In this document: positions 1-10,478 of the stretch, piece by piece
Layout of the letters: each line of letters begins with the position of its first letter
Numbering within the stretch: the stretch's first letter is position 1
DNA from: Haloferula luteola
GTDB taxonomy: Bacteria > Verrucomicrobiota > Verrucomicrobiia > Verrucomicrobiales > Akkermansiaceae
Direction: 5' to 3'
NCBI RefSeq assembly: GCF_014201715.1
Contig: NZ_JACHFD010000007.1
Span: 62,001-126,000 of the forward strand
DNA length: 64,000 nucleotides
Notes under the pieces: model-generated
Seen by the model: the letters and a program-made list of their open reading frames with translations, nothing else
The model's database searches: none
Told to the model about the DNA's origin: nothing
Translations under genes and position numbers: made by a program

Positions 1-3000
1 ACTACGACGCAAGCCGTGGTAGGAGAGCCGGTCACCGATGCGGAGTGCGTTGCAATGATTGCGCATCAACTGCGCACGGCGGAGGCGATTGGTTCTTGGA
101 TGGCAGAGCCCATGCGGCCACGGCCGGAGATTTCCGAGCGTTACGTCGATCCGGTGGGATTCGTCGAGGAACGGATTGCGGCGATCTGGGCCGGCGTTCT
201 GAATGTGGAAAAGGTGGGTCGCCACGATCGATTTGTGGATTTGGGGGGCAATTCCCTGCAGCTGGTGAGAGTTCATGCTCAGGTGCAGCGGGAGTTTGGA
301 AAGCCCTTCGAGTTGGTCCGGATGTTCGAACATCCGACTGTGGAAGAGCAGGCCCAGTTGGTCGTCGAAGAGGTCGAGCCAACTCCGACACCCGTGGAGG
401 CGACCCCTGAGTTGGAGGGTCGAGAGGCTCTCGCGATCGTTGGCATGGCGGTGCGCTTGCCAGGAGCGAACACTCCTGAGGAGCTCTGGGAGAATTTGCG
501 GGCGGGCGTTGAATCGATTGAGGTGTTTGATGCCGCGGGCGAGGAGGTCCCGGGTCCCTCGGACGATCCGGCGTTCGTTCGTGCGCGGGGCTTGTTGAAG
601 CCGGAGTTGTATGAGGGGCTCGATGGGGGATTGTTCGGGATCCTGCCGCGAGAGGCGGAGATCATCGATCCCCAGCAACGGGTCTTTCTTGAGTTGTGCT
701 GGGAGGCTTTGGAGCGAGGTGGCTATCGGCCGGATGCGGCTGAGGAAGAAGGAGGCCGTGTAGGCATTTATGCCGGCTGCTACTATGACACCTACCTTCC
801 GCATCATATCCTCTCGGACCCGGAAATGCACCGTCGCCATTTGGCGGAGGCGCAGGTGGGGGCTCTGCAGGTCGAGTTTGGCAATGATAAGGATCATCTG
901 GCGACCCGAGTTGCCTTCAAGCTGAACCTCAAGGGGCCGAGCTTGACGGTGCAAACGGCTTGTTCGAGCTCGCTCGTCGCGGTGGGACATGCGGCCATGG
1001 CTCTGCGGTCCGGGCATTGCGACATGGCCCTGGCGGGTGGCATCACCATCACTGTGCCTCAGAAGCGGGGCTATCACCACGAGGAAGGGGGGATGCTGTC
1101 GCGTGACGGTCATTGTCGGCCATTCGATGCGGAAAGTTCTGGGACGGTCTTCTCGAATGGTGGCGGAGTGGTGCTTCTCAAGCGATTGGCGGATGCGGTT
1201 CGCGATGGCGACACGATTCATGCGGTGATCCGCGGATATGGGCTGAACAATGATGGGGGTACCAAGCACAGCTATGCGGCCCCGAGCGTCGATGGCCAAG
1301 CGGATGCGATCCGGCGGGCGCATTTGGATGCGGGTGTGGATCCGCGGACGATCACCTATGTGGAAGCGCATGGGACGGCGACTCCGCTTGGCGATCCGAT
1401 CGAGATTGCCGGGCTTACGGCGGCTTTCAGGAAAGGTACGGAGGATGTCGGATTTTGTGCGGTTGGATCTTTGAAGTCCAATTTGGGGCACCTTGATACC
1501 GCTGCAGGGGTCTGCGGCTTGATCAAAACAGCACTCTCGTTGCAGCACGGTGAACTGCCGCCGGTGCTCCATTTCAAGACGCCCAATCCGCGGATTGATT
1601 GGGCCCAGTCGCCGTTCTTTGTGAACGATACTCTGCGTCCTTGGGTGCCTGCTACGGGTTCGCCACGGCGTGCTGGAGTGAGTTCCTTCGGTGTGGGCGG
1701 AACCAATGCGCACGTGATTCTTGAAGAGGCCCCTCGCGATGTGACGCCTCAGGAAGAGGGGGCAGGTCCTCGGTTGTGGGTGCTTTCGGGGCGTACGGAA
1801 AAGGCCGTCGATGACCTGGCTGAAAAGCTTGGAAGTTTTGCGGCGGGAGAGCGAAAAGAGTCATTTTCGGCTGCTGCCCGGACGTTGGCGCTGGGCCGCA
1901 AACCGATGGCACTGCGTACTGCGGTGGTAGCGCGGGATTGGGCCGATCTGGGCCGGGCGTTGAGTGAGGGTCGGATGGCGCCCGTCGAATCGGCCTCATC
2001 GGCGCCGGGACTGGTGTGGATGTTCCCGGGACAGGGCGCTCAGCATCCGGGCATGACGGCGGACTTGTACGCCGCGGAGGCGGGTTACCGGGCTGATATC
2101 GATTTTTGTGCCGACTTCCTTGAACCTTTGATCGGCGAGGACCTGCGGGCGAGCTTGTTTGCCCGGGAGGGAGATGAGGCGGAGCGGCTCACTCATACGG
2201 TGCTGGCGCAACCGGCGATTTTCGCGGTCGAGTGGGCCCTGGCCCGGCAGTGGGCCCGGTGGGGAGTGTTGCCGGAACTGATGATGGGTCACAGCGTCGG
2301 GGAATTCACCGCGGCTTGTTTGGCCGGGGTGTTTTCAATCGAAGATGGGCTGAGGCTTTTGGCGGCAAGGGGGGAATTGATGGGCTCAATGCCGGGAGGG
2401 TCGATGCTTTCCGTGCGACTTTCCGCCGAGAAGTTGCGGGCCCGTTTGCCGGATTCGCTGGACCTCGCGGCGGTGAATGGTCCCGAGTTGGTCGTGGTCG
2501 CTGGTGAGCGGGACACCGTGGCCGACTTCGCGGCTGAACTGGAAGCGGATGGCATTCAGGTGCGGGAGTTGCACACGTCCCACGCATTTCATAGTCGGAT
2601 GATGGATCCGGTGATCGCCCGCTTCCGTAAGACTTTGGAATCGATGCGGCTGCACCCGCCGAAGATGCCAATTCTGTCGACGGTCACTGGTCAGTTGCTG
2701 ACGGATGAGCAGGCGATGGATCCAGGATACTGGGCGTCGCACTTGCGCCAAACGGTGGACTTCCATGGAGCGGTGGTGGCGGCTGCCGAGAAAGAAGGTC
2801 GACTTTATCTTGAGGTGGGTCCCGGCCAAACTTTGACCACGCTTTCCCGCCAATCGGTCGGACGTCGTGGCAAAGGGTTTGTGGCGAGCTGTCATCATCC
2901 GGCTGCGGAAGGATCTGACCACGAGCGGCTGTTGCTGGCTGCTGGGGAACTATGGGCCCACGGTGCTGCTCTTGAGTTGGAAAGATTTCATGGCGATGCG

Positions 3001-6000
3001 CCCAAGCGAAGGGTGCCCCTGCCGACCTATCCATTCCAGCGTCGGCGGGCATGGCTTGAGTGCCGACTGCTGGATCGCCCGGTCGAGCGCCTGGCTCCCT
3101 TGCCCAAGTCGGAGACGGTCACGGATCTTCCCCAAATCCCTGCCGTCACGGCAACGGTGGGAATGCTCGATCAGGTTCGCGAAGTCCTGGAGGGGCTATC
3201 CGGAATTCCCGGGGAGGAGATGGAGCCTCGCTTCAGTTTCCTTGAGTTGGGATTTGATTCGTTGTTGCTGACGCAGGCGGCGAGGGAACTGCAGAAGGCG
3301 TTTGGTGTGCCTGTTGCATTTCGCGATTTGATGCAGAGCTTTCCGACGCTTGAGCGTCTGGTGGCACATCTCGAAAAGAACGCCGTGGCCGCCCCGCGTC
3401 CGCAGCCTGTCGTGGTGTCTGCGGCGATTCCGCCTGAGGGGGAGGTGGCGCCGATGTCCGCCCCCGCGGATATGTTGGGGCGGGTCCGCGAAGTGCTGGA
3501 AGGATTGTCGGGAATTCCGGCTGCTGAAATGTCCCCCCATTCGGGCTTCCTCGAATTGGGGTTTGATTCGTTGTTGCTGACGCAGGCAGCGAGGGAGTTG
3601 CAGAAGGCCTTTGGGGTGCCCATCGCTTTCCGCGATTTGATGCAAGCCTACCCAACCTTGGGGCAATTGGTGGAGCATCTGGAAGCTCAGGGAGTTCCAG
3701 TTTCTGCAGTCAAATCGGCCTCCGCGGTGGTCGAGAAGGCGGTGATTCCGGCCCCGCCGGCAGCTCCGGAGGAAGAGTCTGGAGTTTCAGGACCACGCAC
3801 TCGCATCGATCGCAGTCAGCGGTCCGACGAGTTGACCCCACCCCAGCGGGCACACCTTGATCAATTGATTCTCGAATACTGCGAGAAGACGAAGACCTCG
3901 AAATCGAAGACTCAGGAATACCGGCCGTGGCATGCCGATCCGCGCACCGTCAACGGTTTCAACCGCCTCTACAAGGAGATGGTCTATCAGATTGTGGCTA
4001 CGCGCATGCAGGGCTGCAAGATGTGGGATGTGGATGGCAATGAGTACATCGACATGGTCAATGGATTCGGGCCGAATTTCCTTGGTCACGCTCCGGAGTT
4101 CGTGACGAGTGCGATCCAGGAGGCACTGGCGACCGGGCTGGAGATCGGCCCGCAATGCGAGACGGCGATGGAGTGTTCGAAGCTGTTTTGCGAAGTGACC
4201 GGCAACGAGCGGGTGTGCTTCCTGAATACGGGTTCGGAAGCGGTGCAGGCCGCGATGCGCATTGCCCGAACGGTGACAGGCCGCGACAAGGTGTTGGTTT
4301 TCGACAAGGATTATCACGGGAACTTCGATCCGGTATTGGTGCGCTCGGTTGGCAAGGGCGCGCGGCGTCGGACGCTGCCGCTGGCTCCCGGGATTCCGGA
4401 CAGTGCAGTGGGCGATGTGATCGTGGTGCCGTGGGGGAAACCGGAGGCCTTGGACATGATCCGCGAGGTCGCCCACGAGTTGGCCGCCGTGTTGGTGGAG
4501 CCCGTGCAGAGTCGTCAACCGGAGTTGATCCCGATCGAGTTCGTCCATGAGGTGAAAAAGATCGCGGAGGAAAGTGGGTTCCTATTGGTTTTTGACGAAG
4601 TCATCACCGGTATCCGCCAGGGACCGGGAGGCGCGCAGGCTTTGTATGGTATCCGTGCCGACCTCGCCACCTATGGCAAAGTCTTTGGTGGCGGTGCGCT
4701 GCCGATTGGCATCATCGGCGGCAAGGCCAAATACATGGATACCTTCGATGGTGGGCAGTGGCAGTATGGCGACGAGTCTTTCCCGGAGAAGGAAGTGACG
4801 TTCTTCGCGGGGACGTTCGTCCGTTTGCCCCTGGCCATGGCGGCCTGTCGGGCAGTGCTACGACACGTGAAGGAGCAGCCGAAAGCGTATTGGGAAACCA
4901 TTGGCTCCCGTGCGGATCGCCTGGCGGGTACGGTCGATCGTTTGTTCCGAGATCATGGGATTGATGTCCGCATGGTGAACTTCAACTCGCAGATGTACCT
5001 TCGGGTCGGTGAGGGAGAGAAGCACGGGAATCTGATCTACTACCATCTTCGGAAACGGGGCGTATTTGCGATGGAGGGTCTGCCCTTCTATCTGACGGCG
5101 GCGCACAGCGATGCCGATGTGGATCGGGTGATTGAAGCCTTCCGCGAAACGATCGCCGCCCTGCAGGATGGAGGATTCTTCCCTCGGCTTACGATCTCGA
5201 CGGAAACCGAAGCGGCACCGGGAGTTCGCGGGCCCTTCCCGATGACCGAGCCGATGTCGGAGCTGTGGTTGGCTTCTTTGCTCGGTGAGGAGGCCAATCT
5301 TGCCTTCAATGAGATGCTCCAGTTGCGGCTGGAAGGTACGATTGACCTAGGCGCGGTGCGAGCGGCCTTGCAGGATCTGGTGGATCGTCATGACGCCTTG
5401 CGGCTACGGGTGCCGTCGCGGCAGGCGCCTCAATTTGTGATCGATAGCCGGCAATCGGTGGAGATCCTCGAGAAGGATTTTCGCGGCGAGGCTGATGGCG
5501 AAGGTCGCTTGATGCAGGCTGGCCTGGAACAACGGGAAACGCCCTTTGATTTGGAAACCGGGCCGGTTTTCCGAGTGGTGGTTGCCCGCTTGCGGGAGGA
5601 TCGGACGGTGCTGCAGTTCGTGGCTCATCACCTTGCAGCGGATGGCTGGTCGTTCGAGGTTCTGATGAAGGACTTCAAGGTCGCCTACGAGGCGAGAAAG
5701 GCCGGCATGAAGCCGATTCAGAAGAGTGCGCCATCGATCGTTGATCGCGCCCTCCGCGAGCATCAACAGGGCGGTGCCCCCGCGGAAACCCTGGCGTGGT
5801 GGAAAGAGCGTTTTGCGGGTGGAGTGAAGGAAGCCGAGTTGCCCTTGGAAAAGGCCTACGGCGCGGCCCCGGTTTATCGCTCGTCAACCTGTGAGTTGAT
5901 GCTGGATGCTGCCACAGCTGGCCGTTTGAAGGAGCTGGCAAGGAAGTGTGGCGCGACCCTCAATAGCACTTTGTTAGGAGGGTTCGAGGCGCTCGTTCAT

Positions 6001-9000
6001 CGTTTGACGGGGCAGTCGGAGTTCGTGCTGACATTCCCTTCTGCTGGGCAGATGAGTTCCGGTGAGGAGTCCTTAGTGGGGCACTGCGTCAACTTTCTTC
6101 CTCTGCCGGCGCAGGTGGATCCTGAGGCTTCGTTCAAGGATTTGGTGGCTCGCGCTTCGATGGATCAACTCGATGTGCTGGAGCATGGTGAAGTGACCTA
6201 TGGAGAGCTGCTGCGCACGCTGAAGCCGGTGCGCGAGGGCGGCCGTAGGCCGATGATGGAAATCATCTTCAACTTGGAACCGTCAGGCGACCCGGGATAT
6301 GTGGGCAACTTGCGCGCCAAGGTTGAGACGGTGCCAGCGCGATACAGCAACTCGACAATCTTTCTCAACTTGATGTTGATGCCGGAAGGGATGCTTCTGT
6401 CCTCGACGTTCAACTGTGAGTTGATCGACGAAGGGACGATGCGCGCCTGGCTTGAGTGCCTCCGGGAGCTGCTTTTGGATGCCGCCAAGGACCCTTCGTG
6501 CCCGGTGGGCATGCTCCAGATTTTGAGTGCGGATGCCAACGCGCGGATCGAGTCTTGGAGCCAAGGGGGATCTCGCGTGCTTCCGGTGACCGTGAGCGAA
6601 CGTTTTCAGGAAACCGCTCGGTTGCATGCTGCCCGCACTGCCCTCGTGTGGGATGGCGGGGAAATGAATTATCATGATCTCGCGTTGCGGGTTTCCGGTT
6701 TGGCCGGCGCCTTGCTGGAGCGAGGGGTTGAGCCGGGTGACCGGGTGGGTGTTCTTCTCGACCGCGGTCCGGAGCGGGTGATTGCCCAACTGGCAGTGCT
6801 GCAGGCCGGTGCTTGTTACGTCCCGCTGGAAGCGAGCTTCCCAAGCGAGCGTCGTCGCGAGATTTTGGATCAATGCGAGGCGCGCATCGTTTTGTCGCGG
6901 GGCGACGGAGAGGGTTGTGATGTTCTTGATCCGACGACGGTGGGTGCTGGAGAGAGTCCTTTGGTGGCCAGGACGCCCCAAGATCCGGCCTATGTCATGT
7001 TCACCTCCGGATCGACCGGGGAGCCCAAGGGTGTGGTGGTGCCCCATTCCGGGATTGTCCGATTGGTCACGAACACCCGCTATTGTCAGTTCGGACCTGA
7101 GGAGACTTTTCTGCATGCGGCGGCGCCCGCGTTCGATGCCTCCACGTTCGAGATCTTTGGTGCTTTGCTGCACGGGGCACGATTGGTTTTGCCCGGACCG
7201 GGTGATCTTTCGCTGGCGGTCTTGGGGACCCTCGTAAGGGAGAAACGAGTGACCACGCTCTGGCTGACGGCTGGATTGTTCGAACTGATGGTCGATGAAC
7301 ATCTCGCGGACCTGCGAGGCCTGAAACAGTTCCTCGTGGGAGGAGATGTGGTGTCGATGGTGCATGCGCGCCGAGCGATGCAAGCGCTTCCCGATACCCG
7401 CCTTATCAACGGTTACGGCCCCACGGAAAACACGACCTTCACGACGGCGCGGACGATCCGAGAAAGTGACCTGATGGGGGCGACCCTTCCGATTGGCTCG
7501 CCCATTGGTGGAACCTTTGTCGAAATCGTCGATGCTGGAGGAAGACGCGTGCCGGTAGGCGTTCCTGGCGAATTGCTGACAGGTGGTGCGGGCTTGGCGC
7601 TCGGCTATCTTGGCCGACCCGATCTGACCGAGGAGCGATTTGCGTCAACGGACCGTGGGAGGATCTATCGTACGGGCGACCTGTGCCGCTGGCGAGCGGA
7701 TGGGAGTGTGGCCTTTATCGGGCGACGCGATCATCAGGTGAAGGTGCGGGGCTTCCGCATCGAGTTGGCTGAGATCGAGGCCTGCCTGCAGTCATGCGAG
7801 GGGGTCCGGCAATCGAAGGTCGTTGTGCGGGGTAAGGGTGCGGCGGACAAACGACTGCTTGCGTGGTATGTGGCCCCTGAATCGGTGGCGGAAGAGTGGG
7901 TTCGGCAGAAGCTAGTTGAAAGCCTGCCAGCGTTCATGGTGCCGGATCGGATGATGCGGCTTGATGCGTTGCCGGTCAATGCGAACGGCAAAGTGGACGT
8001 GACGAGCTTGCCTGAGCCGGGTGCCACGCGGCAAGTGACGGGGATGGTGGAAGTGCCGGACGGCGATACGGAAATTCGGCTGGCCTCCATCTGGCGCGAG
8101 ATTCTTGGAGTTTCCGAAGTGCATCGGCACGACGATTTCTTCGAGATGGGTGGCAATTCGTTGGGGGGGCTGCGGATGTTTGCCCGGATTCATCGGGAGT
8201 TCGGTGCCATGTTGCCCTTGGCGACTTTGCTGAGAGCGCGGACGGTGTCGGCTTTGGCTCTGGCCATCGACGAAGCGAATCGCCACGCGCAGGTTTTGAC
8301 GCCTCAGGTGGATGATCATCTGGCGGTGATTCAATCGGAGGGCGAGAGGGCACCTCTGTATGCGATCCATGGCGGAGATGGTGGCATTCTGTTCTATCGG
8401 GAGCTGGCCGAGCGATTGCCATCGGACCGTCCATTCAAGGCGATCGAATCGCCCGATTTGGGGCGCAATGAGGCCATCCAGGTGGACACGATTGAAGAAA
8501 CCGCCGCTCGTTATGTGGAGATGCTTCGGGCGGATCGTCCGGAAGGTCCCTATTTGCTTGCGGGTTACTCCTATGGAGGGGTGGTCGCGTATGAGATGGC
8601 ACGACAGTTGGTCAATGCCGGGCAGGAGGTGCCCTTCGTTGGGCTGTTCGATACGATCAATCCTGCGGCAGAGATCCGGCCCTATGCCCTGACCGAGCGA
8701 GTGTCGGTTTACTGGAATGCCAAGCAGGGTTTGTCTCTCGGTGAGCGGATTCTGAAGTTGGCGAATCGATTTGCTGAGGGCGTGAATACGCACCTACGAG
8801 TGAAGTCGGAGTCCGCTGCTGCCCATCGTGCTGGCCATGCTGGTGCCCATTCCGAGGAACGGGCGGTGCTGCTTCGGGAAGCGCATGAAGCTGCCATGGA
8901 TGCTTACCGTCCGGGTCCGTTCCATGGGCGTTTGCATGTGTTCCGTGCCGCCGAGGTGAACGACAAGTTTGAGGTTCCGAATGATTACGGTTGGGGGCCC

Positions 9001-9138
9001 TTGGTCGATCAGTTGGAGATGATCGACGTCCCGGGAGAGCACCTGACCTTGTTCGAGGAGGGCAACGTCGCGCCCCTAGCGGATCGATTCAACCGGTGTC
9101 TTCACGAGGCGCCGGGTCAACCCTCCGTAAAAGCCTGA
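1..9138 (+). CDS. Hybrid PKS-NRPS megasynthase with aminotransferase and terminal thioesterase (5' end outside window)
   Basis: The reading frame is already open at base 1, so this is the C-terminal ~3045 residues of a larger protein. Counting from the GTG at 16, the domains are: end of a likely KR/linker; carrier domain (DLGGNSL, ~74-80); ketosynthase (~136-560; Cys316 in TACSSS, His452 in EAHGTA); acyltransferase (~670-1000; Ser760 in GHSVGEF, and an AFHS motif typical of malonyl-specific AT); two near-identical carriers (Ser1082 and Ser1185); class III PLP aminotransferase (~1290-1725; Lys1555 in TYGKVFGGG); condensation (HHLAADG at 1871); adenylation (~2190-2690; TSGSTGEPKG, YRTGDL); carrier (Ser2715); thioesterase (Ser2852 in GYSYGG). 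KS-AT-ACP-ACP-AMT-C-A-T-TE predicts that a beta-keto chain is aminated, extended by one amino acid and released. A hand-read A-domain code of roughly D-A-F-L-L-G-G-T-F-K suggests an aliphatic residue; this is weak. Confidence 0.95.
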   Translation, partial: TTTQAVVGEPVTDAECVAMIAHQLRTAEAIGSWMAEPMRPRPEISERYVDPVGFVEERIAAIWAGVLNVEKVGRHDRFVDLGGNSLQLVRVHAQVQREFGKPFELVRMFEHPTVEEQAQLVVEEVEPTPTPVEATPELEGREALAIVGMAVRLPGANTPEELWENLRAGVESIEVFDAAGEEVPGPSDDPAFVRARGLLKPELYEGLDGGLFGILPREAEIIDPQQRVFLELCWEALERGGYRPDAAEEEGGRVGIYAGCYYDTYLPHHILSDPEMHRRHLAEAQVGALQVEFGNDKDHLATRVAFKLNLKGPSLTVQTACSSSLVAVGHAAMALRSGHCDMALAGGITITVPQKRGYHHEEGGMLSRDGHCRPFDAESSGTVFSNGGGVVLLKRLADAVRDGDTIHAVIRGYGLNNDGGTKHSYAAPSVDGQADAIRRAHLDAGVDPRTITYVEAHGTATPLGDPIEIAGLTAAFRKGTEDVGFCAVGSLKSNLGHLDTAAGVCGLIKTALSLQHGELPPVLHFKTPNPRIDWAQSPFFVNDTLRPWVPATGSPRRAGVSSFGVGGTNAHVILEEAPRDVTPQEEGAGPRLWVLSGRTEKAVDDLAEKLGSFAAGERKESFSAAARTLALGRKPMALRTAVVARDWADLGRALSEGRMAPVESASSAPGLVWMFPGQGAQHPGMTADLYAAEAGYRADIDFCADFLEPLIGEDLRASLFAREGDEAERLTHTVLAQPAIFAVEWALARQWARWGVLPELMMGHSVGEFTAACLAGVFSIEDGLRLLAARGELMGSMPGGSMLSVRLSAEKLRARLPDSLDLAAVNGPELVVVAGERDTVADFAAELEADGIQVRELHTSHAFHSRMMDPVIARFRKTLESMRLHPPKMPILSTVTGQLLTDEQAMDPGYWASHLRQTVDFHGAVVAAAEKEGRLYLEVGPGQTLTTLSRQSVGRRGKGFVASCHHPAAEGSDHERLLLAAGELWAHGAALELERFHGDAPKRRVPLPTYPFQRRRAWLECRLLDRPVERLAPLPKSETVTDLPQIPAVTATVGMLDQVREVLEGLSGIPGEEMEPRFSFLELGFDSLLLTQAARELQKAFGVPVAFRDLMQSFPTLERLVAHLEKNAVAAPRPQPVVVSAAIPPEGEVAPMSAPADMLGRVREVLEGLSGIPAAEMSPHSGFLELGFDSLLLTQAARELQKAFGVPIAFRDLMQAYPTLGQLVEHLEAQGVPVSAVKSASAVVEKAVIPAPPAAPEEESGVSGPRTRIDRSQRSDELTPPQRAHLDQLILEYCEKTKTSKSKTQEYRPWHADPRTVNGFNRLYKEMVYQIVATRMQGCKMWDVDGNEYIDMVNGFGPNFLGHAPEFVTSAIQEALATGLEIGPQCETAMECSKLFCEVTGNERVCFLNTGSEAVQAAMRIARTVTGRDKVLVFDKDYHGNFDPVLVRSVGKGARRRTLPLAPGIPDSAVGDVIVVPWGKPEALDMIREVAHELAAVLVEPVQSRQPELIPIEFVHEVKKIAEESGFLLVFDEVITGIRQGPGGAQALYGIRADLATYGKVFGGGALPIGIIGGKAKYMDTFDGGQWQYGDESFPEKEVTFFAGTFVRLPLAMAACRAVLRHVKEQPKAYWETIGSRADRLAGTVDRLFRDHGIDVRMVNFNSQMYLRVGEGEKHGNLIYYHLRKRGVFAMEGLPFYLTAAHSDADVDRVIEAFRETIAALQDGGFFPRLTISTETEAAPGVRGPFPMTEPMSELWLASLLGEEANLAFNEMLQLRLEGTIDLGAVRAALQDLVDRHDALRLRVPSRQAPQFVIDSRQSVEILEKDFRGEADGEGRLMQAGLEQRETPFDLETGPVFRVVVARLREDRTVLQFVAHHLAADGWSFEVLMKDFKVAYEARKAGMKPIQKSAPSIVDRALREHQQGGAPAETLAWWKERFAGGVKEAELPLEKAYGAAPVYRSSTCELMLDAATAGRLKELARKCGATLNSTLLGGFEALVHRLTGQSEFVLTFPSAGQMSSGEESLVGHCVNFLPLPAQVDPEASFKDLVARASMDQLDVLEHGEVTYGELLRTLKPVREGGRRPMMEIIFNLEPSGDPGYVGNLRAKVETVPARYSNSTIFLNLMLMPEGMLLSSTFNCELIDEGTMRAWLECLRELLLDAAKDPSCPVGMLQILSADANARIESWSQGGSRVLPVTVSERFQETARLHAARTALVWDGGEMNYHDLALRVSGLAGALLERGVEPGDRVGVLLDRGPERVIAQLAVLQAGACYVPLEASFPSERRREILDQCEARIVLSRGDGEGCDVLDPTTVGAGESPLVARTPQDPAYVMFTSGSTGEPKGVVVPHSGIVRLVTNTRYCQFGPEETFLHAAAPAFDASTFEIFGALLHGARLVLPGPGDLSLAVLGTLVREKRVTTLWLTAGLFELMVDEHLADLRGLKQFLVGGDVVSMVHARRAMQALPDTRLINGYGPTENTTFTTARTIRESDLMGATLPIGSPIGGTFVEIVDAGGRRVPVGVPGELLTGGAGLALGYLGRPDLTEERFASTDRGRIYRTGDLCRWRADGSVAFIGRRDHQVKVRGFRIELAEIEACLQSCEGVRQSKVVVRGKGAADKRLLAWYVAPESVAEEWVRQKLVESLPAFMVPDRMMRLDALPVNANGKVDVTSLPEPGATRQVTGMVEVPDGDTEIRLASIWREILGVSEVHRHDDFFEMGGNSLGGLRMFARIHREFGAMLPLATLLRARTVSALALAIDEANRHAQVLTPQVDDHLAVIQSEGERAPLYAIHGGDGGILFYRELAERLPSDRPFKAIESPDLGRNEAIQVDTIEETAARYVEMLRADRPEGPYLLAGYSYGGVVAYEMARQLVNAGQEVPFVGLFDTINPAAEIRPYALTERVSVYWNAKQGLSLGERILKLANRFAEGVNTHLRVKSESAAAHRAGHAGAHSEERAVLLREAHEAAMDAYRPGPFHGRLHVFRAAEVNDKFEVPNDYGWGPLVDQLEMIDVPGEHLTLFEEGNVAPLADRFNRCLHEAPGQPSVKA

Positions 9139-9188
9139 ACCTACGATAACAGGGGATTTTCATCACCACACTCTGGGCTTTACATGAT

Positions 9189-10475
9189 GTGCTTCACCCA
9201 GCTCCCACTTTGAATCCTTCCGTGGCATCCCGATTCTCACGAATCTTGGCTTGGTCCGTCTGCCTAGGGGCAGTCGGATGGGGCCCCGCGTGGGCGCAGG
9301 CATCACTGGATGCGATTTTGGAAGTCCGTCCGCTGGAGGAGGCGAGAGTGAATGCGGAGGTGGTGGAGTTGGGTGAGTTGGCACCGCGGGAAGATTTGAG
9401 TGATGCCGGTATGCCGGAGCAGGGCCTCGATCTTGGGATCAAGGTGGGCGCGCTGTGGGACGATAATATTTTTCTTTCCCGTTCTCAGGAGGAGTCCGAC
9501 TTGGTGGTTAAGGTGACTCCGAAGGTGGGTTGGGTTCAAGGCGTCGAGGGCGCACGAGGCGCTTATTTGTCGGCGGTTTATCAACCTTCCGCAGTCATCT
9601 ATCTCGACCACGGTGGCGAGAATCGTGTTGATCATGATCTTGCGGTGAAGGTGGGATACGAAGGACGTCGTAGTGGGATGGTTTATCAGGGATCGGTACG
9701 TCGCTTGGGGAATCCCACGGCTGAATTGGGGGCGATCAAGGCGGATCGCACCGAAGACGACCAAGAGCTCCGGTTTATTTGGAGGCCGAAAGAGAAGCTG
9801 GGGGTTCAATGGGCCGCAGGAACTTCCGGGCAGGACTACGATGGAGCGACGCTTTCGGACTCGCGCTCGAACTATTTGGAGGCAGCTCTGGAATTTGCCT
9901 ATTCGCCCAAGACAAGTGTGACGGCGGCCTTCCGGAGCGGTCGTGCCGAAGTTGAAGGTTCGCCAGATCAGACCTATCAGCAGGCGACGTTGGCTCTGGT
10001 GTGGAAGCCACGGGAAAAATGGTCCATCCACATCAAGGGAGGTGTGGAATCGCGGGACTATGCGCAGGGTGGAGACACCCATGGCATCGTGGATGCCCGG
10101 GTCGAGTGGCAGCCACGTGAGGGCACGACGGTGTTCGCCAGTGCTTATCAGCGGGAAGAGGTTTCGGCTGTATTCGCCGGTCAGAACATCAAGGTTGCCG
10201 GCCTCAGCGGGGGAGTGCGACAAAAGCTAGGACGCCGCTGGGTGGCTTCGTTGGAAGCTGGGTGGGAGAGTTCGGATTACAAGCAGGTGGCTGCCGGAGC
10301 GGCGGCGGCAGGCCGCCGCGACGAGGTGATGTTTGTGAGGCCGTCGGTTGAGTATTCGGTGAGCGATGATTTTCGGGTGGGGGTGGGATACCGCTATGAG
10401 CGGAATACCTCCAATAACAACACCTATGGTTATGATAATCATCAGGTTGGTGTGGAACTCCAGTATGACTTCTGA
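9189..10475 (+). CDS. Outer-membrane beta-barrel protein of exopolysaccharide locus (BBP2-like)
   Basis: 428 residues from a GTG start. An N-terminal export signal (hydrophobic LAWSVCLGAVGWGPAWA, cleavage near AWA-QA) is followed by an alternating, aromatic-rich pattern ending in LQYDF, a typical C-terminal barrel signature. Repeated strands such as YQGSVRR and VGYRYER fit the putative beta-barrel porin 2 family often found next to Wza/Wzc genes. It lies 50 bp after the megasynthase and 3 bp before the export gene, so it is probably cotranscribed with the polysaccharide genes. A role as an outer-membrane port or assembly barrel for the polymer is inferred from position. Confidence 0.75.
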   Translation: MLHPAPTLNPSVASRFSRILAWSVCLGAVGWGPAWAQASLDAILEVRPLEEARVNAEVVELGELAPREDLSDAGMPEQGLDLGIKVGALWDDNIFLSRSQEESDLVVKVTPKVGWVQGVEGARGAYLSAVYQPSAVIYLDHGGENRVDHDLAVKVGYEGRRSGMVYQGSVRRLGNPTAELGAIKADRTEDDQELRFIWRPKEKLGVQWAAGTSGQDYDGATLSDSRSNYLEAALEFAYSPKTSVTAAFRSGRAEVEGSPDQTYQQATLALVWKPREKWSIHIKGGVESRDYAQGGDTHGIVDARVEWQPREGTTVFASAYQREEVSAVFAGQNIKVAGLSGGVRQKLGRRWVASLEAGWESSDYKQVAAGAAAAGRRDEVMFVRPSVEYSVSDDFRVGVGYRYERNTSNNNTYGYDNHQVGVELQYDF

Positions 10476-10478
10476 AGG

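Noticed and set aside
6283..7383. Minus-strand frame of 366 codons within the megasynthase
   Set aside because: It lies opposite the condensation/adenylation domains, has low-complexity Arg/His content and no family match.
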